Shown: in pieces, positions 23,635 through 31,259 of the stretch
Layout: the number at the start of each line of letters is the position of its first letter
How positions within the stretch are numbered: position 1 is the first letter of the stretch
Origin: an uncultured Victivallales bacterium
GTDB lineage: Bacteria > Verrucomicrobiota > Lentisphaeria > Oligosphaerales > JAFGRS01
NCBI GenBank assembly: GCA_903837355.1
Contig: CAILUI010000338.1
Coordinates: forward strand, 1-63,238
Length of the DNA: 63,238 nt
Direction of reading: 5' to 3'
Notes under the pieces: model-generated
Databases searched by the model: none
Told to the model about the DNA's origin: nothing
The model's input: only the letters and a program-made list of their open reading frames with translations
Position numbers and translations under genes: made by a program

Positions 23635-26600
23635 TCAGGGTCTGCCGCCGACCGCGGCCTGCAGCCGCTCGATGTGGTCGGCCACGGCTTGTCGGGCCTC
23701 GTCGTACTTCTCGAAACTCCAGCCCGAAGGCAGGCGGAAACGGCCCGCGGCGACCCGTGTGCCGTCGGGCAGCGTCTCGGCGCGGTCCCAGCGGCTTTCG
23801 AGAAACACGCAGTCGCGCTGGATGGCGGCTACGTCCACCGAGCCGGCCAAGTCCCGCAGCAACGTTTCGGCCGCCGCGACCGCCGCCGCGGCGCCGGGCT
23901 CCTGGCGGTGGGCCGCGATCAGCGTCTCCAGCGTCACGATGTAACGCAGATCGTCGATGCCCTCGCGGAAGGCCTCCCAGTGCAGCGCCGGGCCGCCCTT
24001 GCGGTCAGCGCTGGGCGGGTACTGCAGAATCCAGTCCGTGTCGCCTTCGAGATCGCAGTAGGGGTCGTTGGCCGGGAATTGATAGGCCCACAGATAGTAG
24101 CCCCGGCAGCCGGCACCCAGGCTGCGGAAGAACCAGCCGGCCGAGAAACGCAGCGTCTCCATCTCGGGGATGGCCATGCCGTTGTTGATGTTGTAGGTGT
24201 AGACCTGCCGGCCCAGGCGCTGGGCGGTCTCGAGGATCTGCGGCCAGGTGTCGACGTAGAAGATCGGCTTGCCCGAGTAGCGCAGGGTGAAGATGTCGAT
24301 GTTCGGCACGCAGAGGTCGATCTGTGCCTGGATGGGCCGCGAGGTCTTGAGCCAGAGGTGGTCCTGCTGCGCGATGCCACCGCCGAGTTTGGTGGCGCGC
24401 AGTTCGCGCTGCAGGGCCGGGAAGTCGGCCGGGTTCGAGGTGACTTCGTCGTACTGCTGGAAAAGCAGGCGTGGCCACTGGCGACGCCCGCACTCGGCGA
24501 GGATCTGGCGGATGATCGCGGCGTAGGCGCGCTCAAAGGCCGCTTCGTCCGGCAGGAGCTTGGCGCAGTAGACCTGGATCGGGTCGCCGCTGAAGCACCA
24601 GAGGAAGTCGCCGGAGAGGCCGGCGGCCACGAACAGATCCAGCATGCGCGCCAGGTCCGAGCCCTCGAACCGCACCTGCGGGGCCTCGGGCGGACCGCTG
24701 ACGGTCAGCCCGGATTCGCCGAACCAGGCCACCGAGGTCATGCCGTGGCGCTGCATGTCCCGCAGCGACGCCTCGGGCTCGGCGAGGCCGGCCAGCGGGC
24801 GATAGTACAGCCCGATGTTGATCCCGGGCGGGGCCAGTTCGAAGGGGTGGACAGTGAGGCTGAGGGGCAGGCTTTGCACGGCCTGTCCGGCAACCTGCAC
24901 GGTGATCTCCCCGCGGTAGGTCCCGGCGGGTTGCGTGCGCGGCACCGCGACCGTGATCCAGTAGGCGCGGGTGGTTCCCTGGGCCAGGGCGTGCGCGCTC
25001 ACTGGCTCCAGCCAGCAGGGCAGGTCCATGAACTCGCTGCTGCCGGTGTAGTTGGTGGTGCGTTTGACCAGGGTGCGGACTTCGCGGAGATCGAGGGCGT
25101 CGGCAGGCAATGCGCCGGCAGCGCCGACCAGCGGACCGGCCAGCGCCACCGTCAGGCCGTCCACTGCCTCGAGCGCGTGCACGGCAAAGGTGACCGGCTC
25201 GAACTCACCTCTGGCGGCGGCGACCTGCAGGGCCGGCGTGTCAACGTCGACACTCGGTTTCGAGCCAGGAAAGACCAGTTCCATCCACGGCGTGGTGAAG
25301 AGGACGTAACCGCGGCGTTTTGCGGACGCGGAGAGTGTCGGCAGGGGCCGTTCGTCGCGGTAAAGGCGCTCGCTGAACACCCCCTTGGCGATCTGCGCCT
25401 GGATCTCGTCCGCGGCGGTGTGGCGCGGACCCAGGGTTACGAAACGGTCCTCGACCTTGGCCGGCGGCGCGTCCTTGTCCGTGGGCACGAACTTGAGGTA
25501 GTCCAGGTACAGCGCCTTGCCCGTGGCGTGCAGCAGCAGGCGCTGGTCGTCCATGGCGACATCCCGGGCCCAGAGGATGTCGTAGTTGACATGAAGGTCG
25601 GCGGGATGCTCCGGCAGGGCGACCGTGGCCCAGCGCTCCATCGCCGTCGTCTTGATCTGGATCGCCGTCGGCGCCGTGACCCCGCGCAGGCCGATGTAGA
25701 GGTTGTAGCGGCCCTGCAGGCCCGGGGCGTAGGAGAGATCGGGGACGTCGCCGCCGCCGCGGATGTGCAGCACGTTGTTGTCTTTGGCCATGAACAGGGC
25801 GCCGGTGCGGTGGTACCACTTCCCGAAAGTGTCGACGAGACTCACGGCCTCCCGCGGTTCCAGGCTCGAGAAGGCGGTGAAGAAGATGGCGTCCGGCGTG
25901 TTGAGTGGATCGCTGGCGGCGCCGGCAGGCGCCGGCGGCGTTGCCGGCAGGCTGGCGCTCCTGCCGCCTGCCGTGGCGGACGTGAACAGATCCTGGCACT
26001 CCGTCGGGCTTAGGGCGCGGTCGTAGAACCGCACCATATACAGACTGCCAACGAAGGGCGCCGCCGCCGTACCGCCAAGGTGGAGCGGCGTGGCCGGAAT
26101 CGTCACCGTGCCCGTGCACGGCCGGCGGCCGACCTCGGCGCCGTCGAGGTAGAGGGCCAGGTTGGCACCGTCATAGGTCGCACACAACAGATAGTCCCGG
26201 CGGGGCGCCAGAGCGGTTGCGAAGCGCCCGGCGGCGCGGTCCAGGCCGCTGACCTGAAGGCGCGTCTGCCCATCCTGGCCGATGGTCAGGGCGTAGGCCG
26301 GCGCGCCGGCGGCGCCGGCCCAGACCAGGGCGGCCTCAGGCTGCGGCAGGGCCGCCAGGTCGGCAGCGAAATGAACGGCGATGCTGAAGGCCCCCGTCAG
26401 TGGCACTGCCGGCGCGACCTGGAGGCGCGTGCTGCCCTCGCCGCGGACCTGCAGGAAGAAGCCGCGGTCGTCCTCGCGCCCCCAGCGGAAGGTCCCGGCC
26501 GGCCCTTCCATCGTGGCCTCGTGCCCGTTGCCGCTGCGGTCCAGGATGCGCTCGGCGCCCGTGCCCTCGTCGAATTCCCAGTGCGCCAGGAGTCCCTGAA

Positions 26601-26688
26601 CCAAGGGCGCGTCCGCGCCCCGACTGGCGCCTGCGCTCAGCCACAGGCAGCCGACCATGGCCAGGCGCGCGACCGCCAATGCCGCCAC
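23635..26688 (-). CDS. Secreted LamG plus DUF4091/GH123-like glycoside hydrolase
   Basis: The protein has about 1017 aa from the GTG at 26688, giving a signal peptide LAVARLAMVGCLWLSAGASRG. Residues about 30-215 are a LamG sandwich (LLAHWEFDEGTGAERILDRS; LYMVRFYDRALSPTECQDLF). A beta-rich linker is followed by the pre-DUF4091 sandwich (AARGEFEPVTFAVHAL; QPAGTYRGEITVQV) and a TIM barrel with FQQYDEVTSNP (Asp747-Glu748). The signature HWEAFREGIDDLRYIVTLE is near the end. The start is uncertain: an in-frame ATG at 26925 has a strong GAGGAG site and lies 40 nt below a consensus promoter, but would bury the signal peptide about 80 residues in. Confidence 0.75.
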   Translation of the reverse strand: MAALAVARLAMVGCLWLSAGASRGADAPLVQGLLAHWEFDEGTGAERILDRSGNGHEATMEGPAGTFRWGREDDRGFFLQVRGEGSTRLQVAPAVPLTGAFSIAVHFAADLAALPQPEAALVWAGAAGAPAYALTIGQDGQTRLQVSGLDRAAGRFATALAPRRDYLLCATYDGANLALYLDGAEVGRRPCTGTVTIPATPLHLGGTAAAPFVGSLYMVRFYDRALSPTECQDLFTSATAGGRSASLPATPPAPAGAASDPLNTPDAIFFTAFSSLEPREAVSLVDTFGKWYHRTGALFMAKDNNVLHIRGGGDVPDLSYAPGLQGRYNLYIGLRGVTAPTAIQIKTTAMERWATVALPEHPADLHVNYDILWARDVAMDDQRLLLHATGKALYLDYLKFVPTDKDAPPAKVEDRFVTLGPRHTAADEIQAQIAKGVFSERLYRDERPLPTLSASAKRRGYVLFTTPWMELVFPGSKPSVDVDTPALQVAAARGEFEPVTFAVHALEAVDGLTVALAGPLVGAAGALPADALDLREVRTLVKRTTNYTGSSEFMDLPCWLEPVSAHALAQGTTRAYWITVAVPRTQPAGTYRGEITVQVAGQAVQSLPLSLTVHPFELAPPGINIGLYYRPLAGLAEPEASLRDMQRHGMTSVAWFGESGLTVSGPPEAPQVRFEGSDLARMLDLFVAAGLSGDFLWCFSGDPIQVYCAKLLPDEAAFERAYAAIIRQILAECGRRQWPRLLFQQYDEVTSNPADFPALQRELRATKLGGGIAQQDHLWLKTSRPIQAQIDLCVPNIDIFTLRYSGKPIFYVDTWPQILETAQRLGRQVYTYNINNGMAIPEMETLRFSAGWFFRSLGAGCRGYYLWAYQFPANDPYCDLEGDTDWILQYPPSADRKGGPALHWEAFREGIDDLRYIVTLETLIAAHRQEPGAAAAVAAAETLLRDLAGSVDVAAIQRDCVFLESRWDRAETLPDGTRVAAGRFRLPSGWSFEKYDEARQAVADHIERLQAAVGGRP

Positions 26689-26971
26689 GTTTCTGGCCGC
26701 ACCCTTGTTTGCAGACGGGAGAGTAGGTCGGGGGCGCCGGTACCCGACCCCGGACGCCAGCCTGGCTGGCGACCGGCAATCGCCCCGCGCCGCCAAGCAG
26801 AACGGGGAGCTTAACGGCATTGGCATGGCCACCCCGCGCCGCCCGGCCAGGTTACGTGCGTCCGCCCCGGACGAGCTCTGGAGAGCCAGGAGCGTGGGCG
26901 ACCGGGAGAGACGTGGAGAGCGCATGAGCAGGGCTCCTCGCAGTGCTGTCATTCGCGGGCATGGAGAGTTG
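26689..26971 (-). other. Long leader with two strong hairpins upstream of the LamG/DUF4091 gene
   Basis: Between the promoter at 26972-27000 and the GTG at 26688, - strand RNA can form CGCCAGCC-A-GGCTGGCG (26755-26771) and GGTCGGG/CCCGACC (26726-26749). An ATG at 26925 with GAGGAG opens an in-frame Arg/Ser-rich stretch that runs into the gene. No separate gene is recognised. Confidence 0.5.
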
Positions 26972-27000
26972 CTTATAGCAGACCCACAAGCGGGTGTCAA
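26972..27000 (-). promoter_or_regulatory. Consensus sigma-70 promoter
   Basis: On the - strand TTGACA (27000-26995), a spacer of exactly 17 nt and TATAAG (26977-26972) give 11 of 12 consensus bases. It points at the LamG/DUF4091 gene, with expected transcription start near 26965. Confidence 0.75.
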
Positions 27001-27317
27001 GCCGACGACGTGCAGACGTGCGGGGCCGCAGAGAGGCAGCGCGGAGCCCCGGCCGGCCGCGACCGGCTGCCCTTACCGCCGTTGCCGAGACTCGGTACAT
27101 ACCGCGCCGGCCGCCAGGTCAAGCTTTGGACTGCCGGTGGCTTGACACCGCTTTCGGATCACATTGGGGTCACGACCACGCCGTGGACAGGTTGCTCCGG
27201 CCCGGATCCAGGACTCTGGCTTGGCGCCAAGGTGCCAGTCGGGATGACGTCTGTGCGGTGCGAATATGGCCTGGGTTGGCATTACAGTACGGCGAGTGTG
27301 CAGGCCGAGACTGAACC
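27001..27317. other. Intergenic region between divergent genes
   Basis: These 317 nt separate the divergent LamG/DUF4091 and nucleotidyltransferase-like genes. A TTGACA at about 27144 on the + strand has no good -10 at 17 nt. Otherwise I see no gene, repeat or clear site. Confidence 0.4.
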
Positions 27318-27797
27318 ATGAATGCAGAATCACTCCTCACCCGTATCGCCGAAGCCTTGGCAGAGGCTCGCCTGGAGGCCGTCCTGATCGGCAACGCCGC
27401 GGCGGCGTTGAACGGCGCCCCGGTGACGACTCTGGACTTCGATTTCATGGTGCGTAACACCCAGCAGGCACTTGACCGCATTCGGAAGTTTGCGCGGGCT
27501 CTGGACGCGGAGGTTGTCCCGCCGCGGACCGACGTCTCCCGGGTCTACAGCGTGGTCAACGAGCGCGATGGGCTGTTTGTGGACTTCCTGGATACGGTTA
27601 CCGGGGTCTCGTCGTTTGCCTCGCTGCGGTCACGGGCTGTGGCGGTGCAGTTTGGGCGGGGGACCTTGAGGGTCGCCAGCCTGCCGGATATCCTGGCCAG
27701 TAAGCGCGCTGCCGACCGACCCAAGGACCGCGCGGTGATCGAACTGATCGCGCTGACCATGCGGGAGGCCGAGGCAAGAGAGGCAGGTGAGCCGTGA
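27318..27797 (+). CDS. Nucleotidyltransferase-like protein (AbiEii/MNT-type fold)
   Basis: The protein has 159 aa. The stretch LIGNAAAALNGAPVTTLDFD (about residues 24-43) matches the G...DxD motif of minimal nucleotidyltransferases, with Asp-Phe-Asp as the metal ligands. VDFLDTVTG and FASLRSRAVAV follow, as in AbiEii-like proteins of toxin-antitoxin or abortive-infection systems. The usual leading Gly-Gly/Ser is Gly-Asn here, so activity is uncertain. No strong Shine-Dalgarno is seen. The GTG of a 58-aa partner overlaps its stop (GTGA). Confidence 0.7.
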   Translation: MNAESLLTRIAEALAEARLEAVLIGNAAAALNGAPVTTLDFDFMVRNTQQALDRIRKFARALDAEVVPPRTDVSRVYSVVNERDGLFVDFLDTVTGVSSFASLRSRAVAVQFGRGTLRVASLPDILASKRAADRPKDRAVIELIALTMREAEAREAGEP

Positions 27798-27970
27798 GTG
27801 CCAAGCCCGAAAACCAGCCGGTCACTGGCCGGGCAGCGGTTGAGGCGGCGATTCGGGATGAACTGCGCGAGCGCGACCTGCGCATCATTCGGGCGCTCTT
27901 GCGGAAGCCCATGTCGGAGCGGACGCACTTCCTGCGGCGCCGTCTGCCCAACGGGGGCAGTTGCCTCTGA
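27794..27970 (+). CDS. 58-aa partner protein coupled to the nucleotidyltransferase
   Basis: GTG at 27794 overlaps the TGA of the preceding gene; the frame ends with TGA at 27968-27970. The product is helical and charged (AAIRDELRERDLRIIRALLR) and ends RTHFLRRRLPNGGSCL, a basic Gly-rich C-terminus. I have an impression of similar small proteins next to AbiEii-like genes but cannot name a family. The tight coupling argues for a two-component unit, for example toxin-antitoxin-like. Function unknown. Confidence 0.6.
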   Translation: MSAKPENQPVTGRAAVEAAIRDELRERDLRIIRALLRKPMSERTHFLRRRLPNGGSCL

Positions 27971-28076
27971 CGCCGATGGAGCCGGATCGCGGCCACTGGC
28001 AGCAACAGACGGGTCGACGGCGCCTGGCGCGGCGACCCGGATGCTCGGGGCCGCAGTTCCCTTTCCCGGCCGGCGC

Positions 28077-28853
28077 TCAGTCCGTGGGCAGACTCATCCC
28101 GAAGAAGCGCAGGGCAGTGTCGGTGCTCAGGCGCGCCAGGGCGTCCGCACTCAGGCCCTTCTCTGCCGCCACGCGCTGGCCCACGGCGACGACGTAGGCG
28201 GGGACATTCCGGCAGCCGCGGTGCGGGACCGGTGCCAGATAGGGCGAGTCCGTCTCCAGCAGCAGGCGCTCGGACGGAACCACCGCCAGCGTGGCCCGGA
28301 TGTTGTCGGCCTTGGGAAAGGTGACCATGCCGTTGAAGGACAGCAGGGCCCCGAAGCCGAGGGCCTGTTCGGCCTGGGCCGGGGTACCAGTGAAGCTGTG
28401 AATGAGGATACGTACGCCGCCGGCCGCCGCCGCCGCCAACATCGGCAGGCAGTCGTCGAAGGCGTCGCGGCAGTGCACGATGACGGGTCGCCGCAGTTCG
28501 CTGGCCAGGTCGAGAAAGGCGGCGAAGACACGGCGTTGGTCAGCGCGCGGCGAGTGGTCGTAGTAGTAGTCCAGCCCGATCTCCCCCACGGCCACCACCG
28601 GCGGCGCCGCCAGGAGGTCGCGGAAGGCCGCCAGGTCGAGCGCCTCCCGAGCGACGTGTGGATGGACCCCCACCGCGACGCCCACGCCGCGTTCCGCCAA
28701 TCCCACCGCCAGGGCCCGGCGCGAGTCCAGGAGGGTCGTTCCGACCAGCAGAAAACAGCCGACGCCAGCCTGCCGCGCCTGGGCCAGGAGCGGCGCGGCC
28801 ATATCCTCCGCGTCCAGGTGCAGGTGCGTGTCGAACCAGACCGCAGCGCTCAT
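28077..28853 (-). CDS. tatD: TatD family metal-dependent hydrolase (DNase)
   Basis: The protein has 258 aa, full family length. Metal ligands and signatures are present: FDTHLHLD at the N-terminus, VGEIGLDYYY, VIVHCRDAFDD, LIHSFTG and LLLETDSPYLAP. TatD enzymes are cytoplasmic Mg-dependent 3'-5' exonucleases or deoxyribonucleases with a TIM-barrel fold. Shine-Dalgarno GGAG lies 6 nt before the ATG. The foldase gene ends 22 nt upstream on the same strand, so the two probably share a transcript. Confidence 0.92.
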   Translation of the reverse strand: MSAAVWFDTHLHLDAEDMAAPLLAQARQAGVGCFLLVGTTLLDSRRALAVGLAERGVGVAVGVHPHVAREALDLAAFRDLLAAPPVVAVGEIGLDYYYDHSPRADQRRVFAAFLDLASELRRPVIVHCRDAFDDCLPMLAAAAAGGVRILIHSFTGTPAQAEQALGFGALLSFNGMVTFPKADNIRATLAVVPSERLLLETDSPYLAPVPHRGCRNVPAYVVAVGQRVAAEKGLSADALARLSTDTALRFFGMSLPTD

Positions 28854-28875
28854 GGTGACTCCGCCCGCCGCCCGT

Positions 28876-29853
28876 TCACTTCTCGGCGTCGAAGTCTTCG
28901 GGGGTCTTCACATGGTACTTGGGGCGGAGTTCGGCCATGAACACCGTGTAGCGGCGCTCTTCGTCTTCCCGGCGCAGGACCTCTTCGATGCGCTTGCGCA
29001 GAGCGCTGTCGAGGGTCGGGAGGTTCTCGGCACGCCGCGCCGTGAGCCGGATGATATACAGGTTCGCTCCCAGATCGACGGCGGCCGCGGCCACGTCTCC
29101 AGGGTTGAGGCCCTGGATGGCCTCCTGCAGTTTGCCTGAGGGGGCCGTGATCCAACCCTGATCGCCGCCGTCCTCGGCGTGCAGGCCCTCGGAGTACGTC
29201 TTGGCCAGTTCGGCAAAGGGGACATCCGCCTTGAGTTTGCCGTAGATCTCTGCCGTGGTCGCCGGCAGGCGGTCGCTGTAGCGGCCCTCGCTCTTCTTCA
29301 GGATGATGGCCTGCAGACGAACGCCGGCCTTCTCGGTCAGTTCGGCAGCGCGAGTACGGTAGAAGGCCTCAATCTGATCGGGACCGATGCTGACGGCGCG
29401 GTAGACGCGCTCGTTCAGCAGGATATCGATCGACACCTGCTTGCGCATCTTCTTCTCGAAGTCGGCGAAGGTCATCCCCTCGGCGGCCAGCATCTCCTCG
29501 AACTTCACCCGGTCGCCGCCGCAACGGCCGGCGACGACGCGGTCGATCTGGTCCTGGAGCACATCGAGGGGCACCTTGCCGCCCAGCTTGTTGAACTCCG
29601 CAAAGACCAGCTCGCGGTCGATCAGCCGCCGCATGGCGCCGCGCCGCAGGGCGTCGACCTGCTGCGCCTGATCTTCCCCTGCCAACTGCGAACGCAGCCG
29701 CGGGCCGCCGCTGGCGATGGACTCGTCGAGGTCGTGCAGGGTGATCACCTCACCCTCCACGACGGCCACCACGGAGTCACCGCGGCCGGCGGCGCGCACC
29801 GTCGAGATCAGGCTGAGCGCGACCGCCACTATGATCAGAGATCTCCGCGTCAT
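28876..29853 (-). CDS. Secreted SurA/PrsA-like peptidyl-prolyl cis-trans isomerase
   Basis: The protein has 325 aa with a signal peptide (RRSLIIVAVALSLISTVRA). A SurA-like N-terminal helical chaperone region (VVAVVEGEVITLHDLDESIA; RGAMRRLIDRELVFAEF) is followed by one parvulin domain (about 185-275: FAELAKTYSEGLHAEDGGDQ, then IQGLNPGD) and a helical tail. It should assist folding of exported proteins in the periplasm. ATG 29853 follows GAAGG; a longer in-frame extension lacks support. It is the first gene of a foldase-tatD pair, divergent from prfB. Confidence 0.88.
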   Translation of the reverse strand: MTRRSLIIVAVALSLISTVRAAGRGDSVVAVVEGEVITLHDLDESIASGGPRLRSQLAGEDQAQQVDALRRGAMRRLIDRELVFAEFNKLGGKVPLDVLQDQIDRVVAGRCGGDRVKFEEMLAAEGMTFADFEKKMRKQVSIDILLNERVYRAVSIGPDQIEAFYRTRAAELTEKAGVRLQAIILKKSEGRYSDRLPATTAEIYGKLKADVPFAELAKTYSEGLHAEDGGDQGWITAPSGKLQEAIQGLNPGDVAAAAVDLGANLYIIRLTARRAENLPTLDSALRKRIEEVLRREDEERRYTVFMAELRPKYHVKTPEDFDAEK

Positions 29854-30088
29854 GGGTCTACCTTCGTGTTGGGGTGTACAGCGACGCTGAAGTCGTCCAG
29901 CGCCCAGCGGCTCACACCATAGCATACCGGGGCTGCCCCCGCCAGGCTATGGCAAGCCGCGGCTTCGGGGCGCGGGGCGCAATCCGGCGGATAGACGGTA
30001 TACTATGCAGTTCGGTTGGCACGGCCGCCCGTGACGGCGGGTGAGTGGGTGTGTGGCGGGCAGGCGCAAGCAGGATACGGAAGGCACT

Positions 30089-31193
30089 ATGACGCTGGAC
30101 GAACTCAAGCCCCAAGTGATCCAGGCCCGCGCGCGGCTGGACCACTTGAGGGGGTTTCTTTGACGTTGCCGGCAAGGCGGAGCGACTCACGGATCTTGAG
30201 GCGCAGATGACGCGGCCGGATTTCTGGGACCGGCGCGAGCAGGCGCAGTCGATCATTGAGCAGGTCCGCAGCGCGCGCAACGTCCTGGACCCGTTTCGGC
30301 GGGTGCAGGCGATGGTCGACGATCTGGTGGTGCTGCTGGAGTTTGCCGAGGCTGAAGGCGAGGCCAGCGACTCGGTCCGCGAAGGCGGCGAGTTGTGGGA
30401 GCGGCTGGGGCCGGCCCTGGATAAGCTCGAGTTGTCCAGCTTCCTCTCGGGGCGCATGGATGGCAGCAACGCCATCTTCGCGGTCAGCGCCGGCGCCGGC
30501 GGCACGGAGTCCTGCGACTGGTGCAACATGCTGTTCCGCATGTACACGCACTGGATGGACCGTCGCGGTTTCACCTATGAGATCATCGATATGCAGGCGG
30601 GCGATGAGGCCGGCCTGCGCGGTGCTACCCTGCTGGTGAGTGGCGAGTTTGCTTACGGCTACCTGAAGGCCGAGAAGGGGGTGCATCGGCTGGTGCGTAT
30701 CTCGCCCTTCGATGCCAACAAGCGCCGCCACACCTCATTTGCCGCCGTGGACGTGGTCCCCGAGATCGACGACAACATCCAGATCGAGATCAACGAAGGG
30801 GACCTGCGGGTCGACACCTACCGCTCGAGCGGGGCCGGGGGGCAGCATGTCAATCGTACGGACAGCGCCATCCGCCTGACGCATCTGGCCACCGGGATCG
30901 TGGTCGCCTGTCAGGCAGAACGTTCGCAGCACAAGAACCGCGCCACCGCTATGCGCGTCCTGCGCGCTCGCCTCTATGAGCACGAGGAACAGAAGCGGCG
31001 CCAGGCGCATGCGGCGGAGTTCGGCGCTAAGACCGATAATTCGTGGGGCAACCAGATTCGCTCCTATGTCCTGCAGCCGTACCAGATGGTCAAGGACTTG
31101 CGCACCGACGTCGAGACCAGCAACGTCAATGCCGTTCTGGATGGCGATCTGGATGCGTTCATCGAGGCCTACCTGCGGCAGAAGAAAGACTGA
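30089..31193 (+). CDS. prfB: Peptide chain release factor 2, with programmed +1 frameshift
   Basis: RF2 releases polypeptides at UGA and UAA. The ATG at 30089 (after GGAAGG) opens 24 codons ending in CTT followed by TGA (30161-30163). A +1 shift continues as GAC (30162-30164) into the long frame to 31193, giving 367 aa, the normal size. The GGQ loop (SSGAGGQHVNRTDSAIRL) is near residue 250. The site is the classic autoregulatory one: AGGGGG three bases before CTTTGAC. Coding annotated from the later ATG at 30207 would lose the first 39 residues. The 235-nt gap upstream holds a TATACT at 29999-30004 without a good -35. Confidence 0.95.
30149..30164 (+). promoter_or_regulatory. prfB programmed +1 frameshift signal
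   Basis: AGGGGG (30149-30154), TTT, then CTT TGA C (30158-30164). The internal Shine-Dalgarno-like run and the slippery CUU before UGA match the E. coli prfB arrangement, so low RF2 favours slippage. Confidence 0.93.
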
Positions 31194-31259
31194 CGTGCGG
31201 CTGCATCTGCCGGTGTAGGCTGTAGCCCGACGACAAGCAACAACGAGGGGTAACGTGCC

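Noticed and set aside
27139..27170. TTGACA on the + strand upstream of the nucleotidyltransferase gene as a promoter
   Set aside because: The hexamer 17 nt later is TGGGGT, far from TATAAT.
29999..30004. TATACT upstream of prfB as a -10 box
   Set aside because: No acceptable -35 at 16-18 nt on either strand; mentioned only with prfB.
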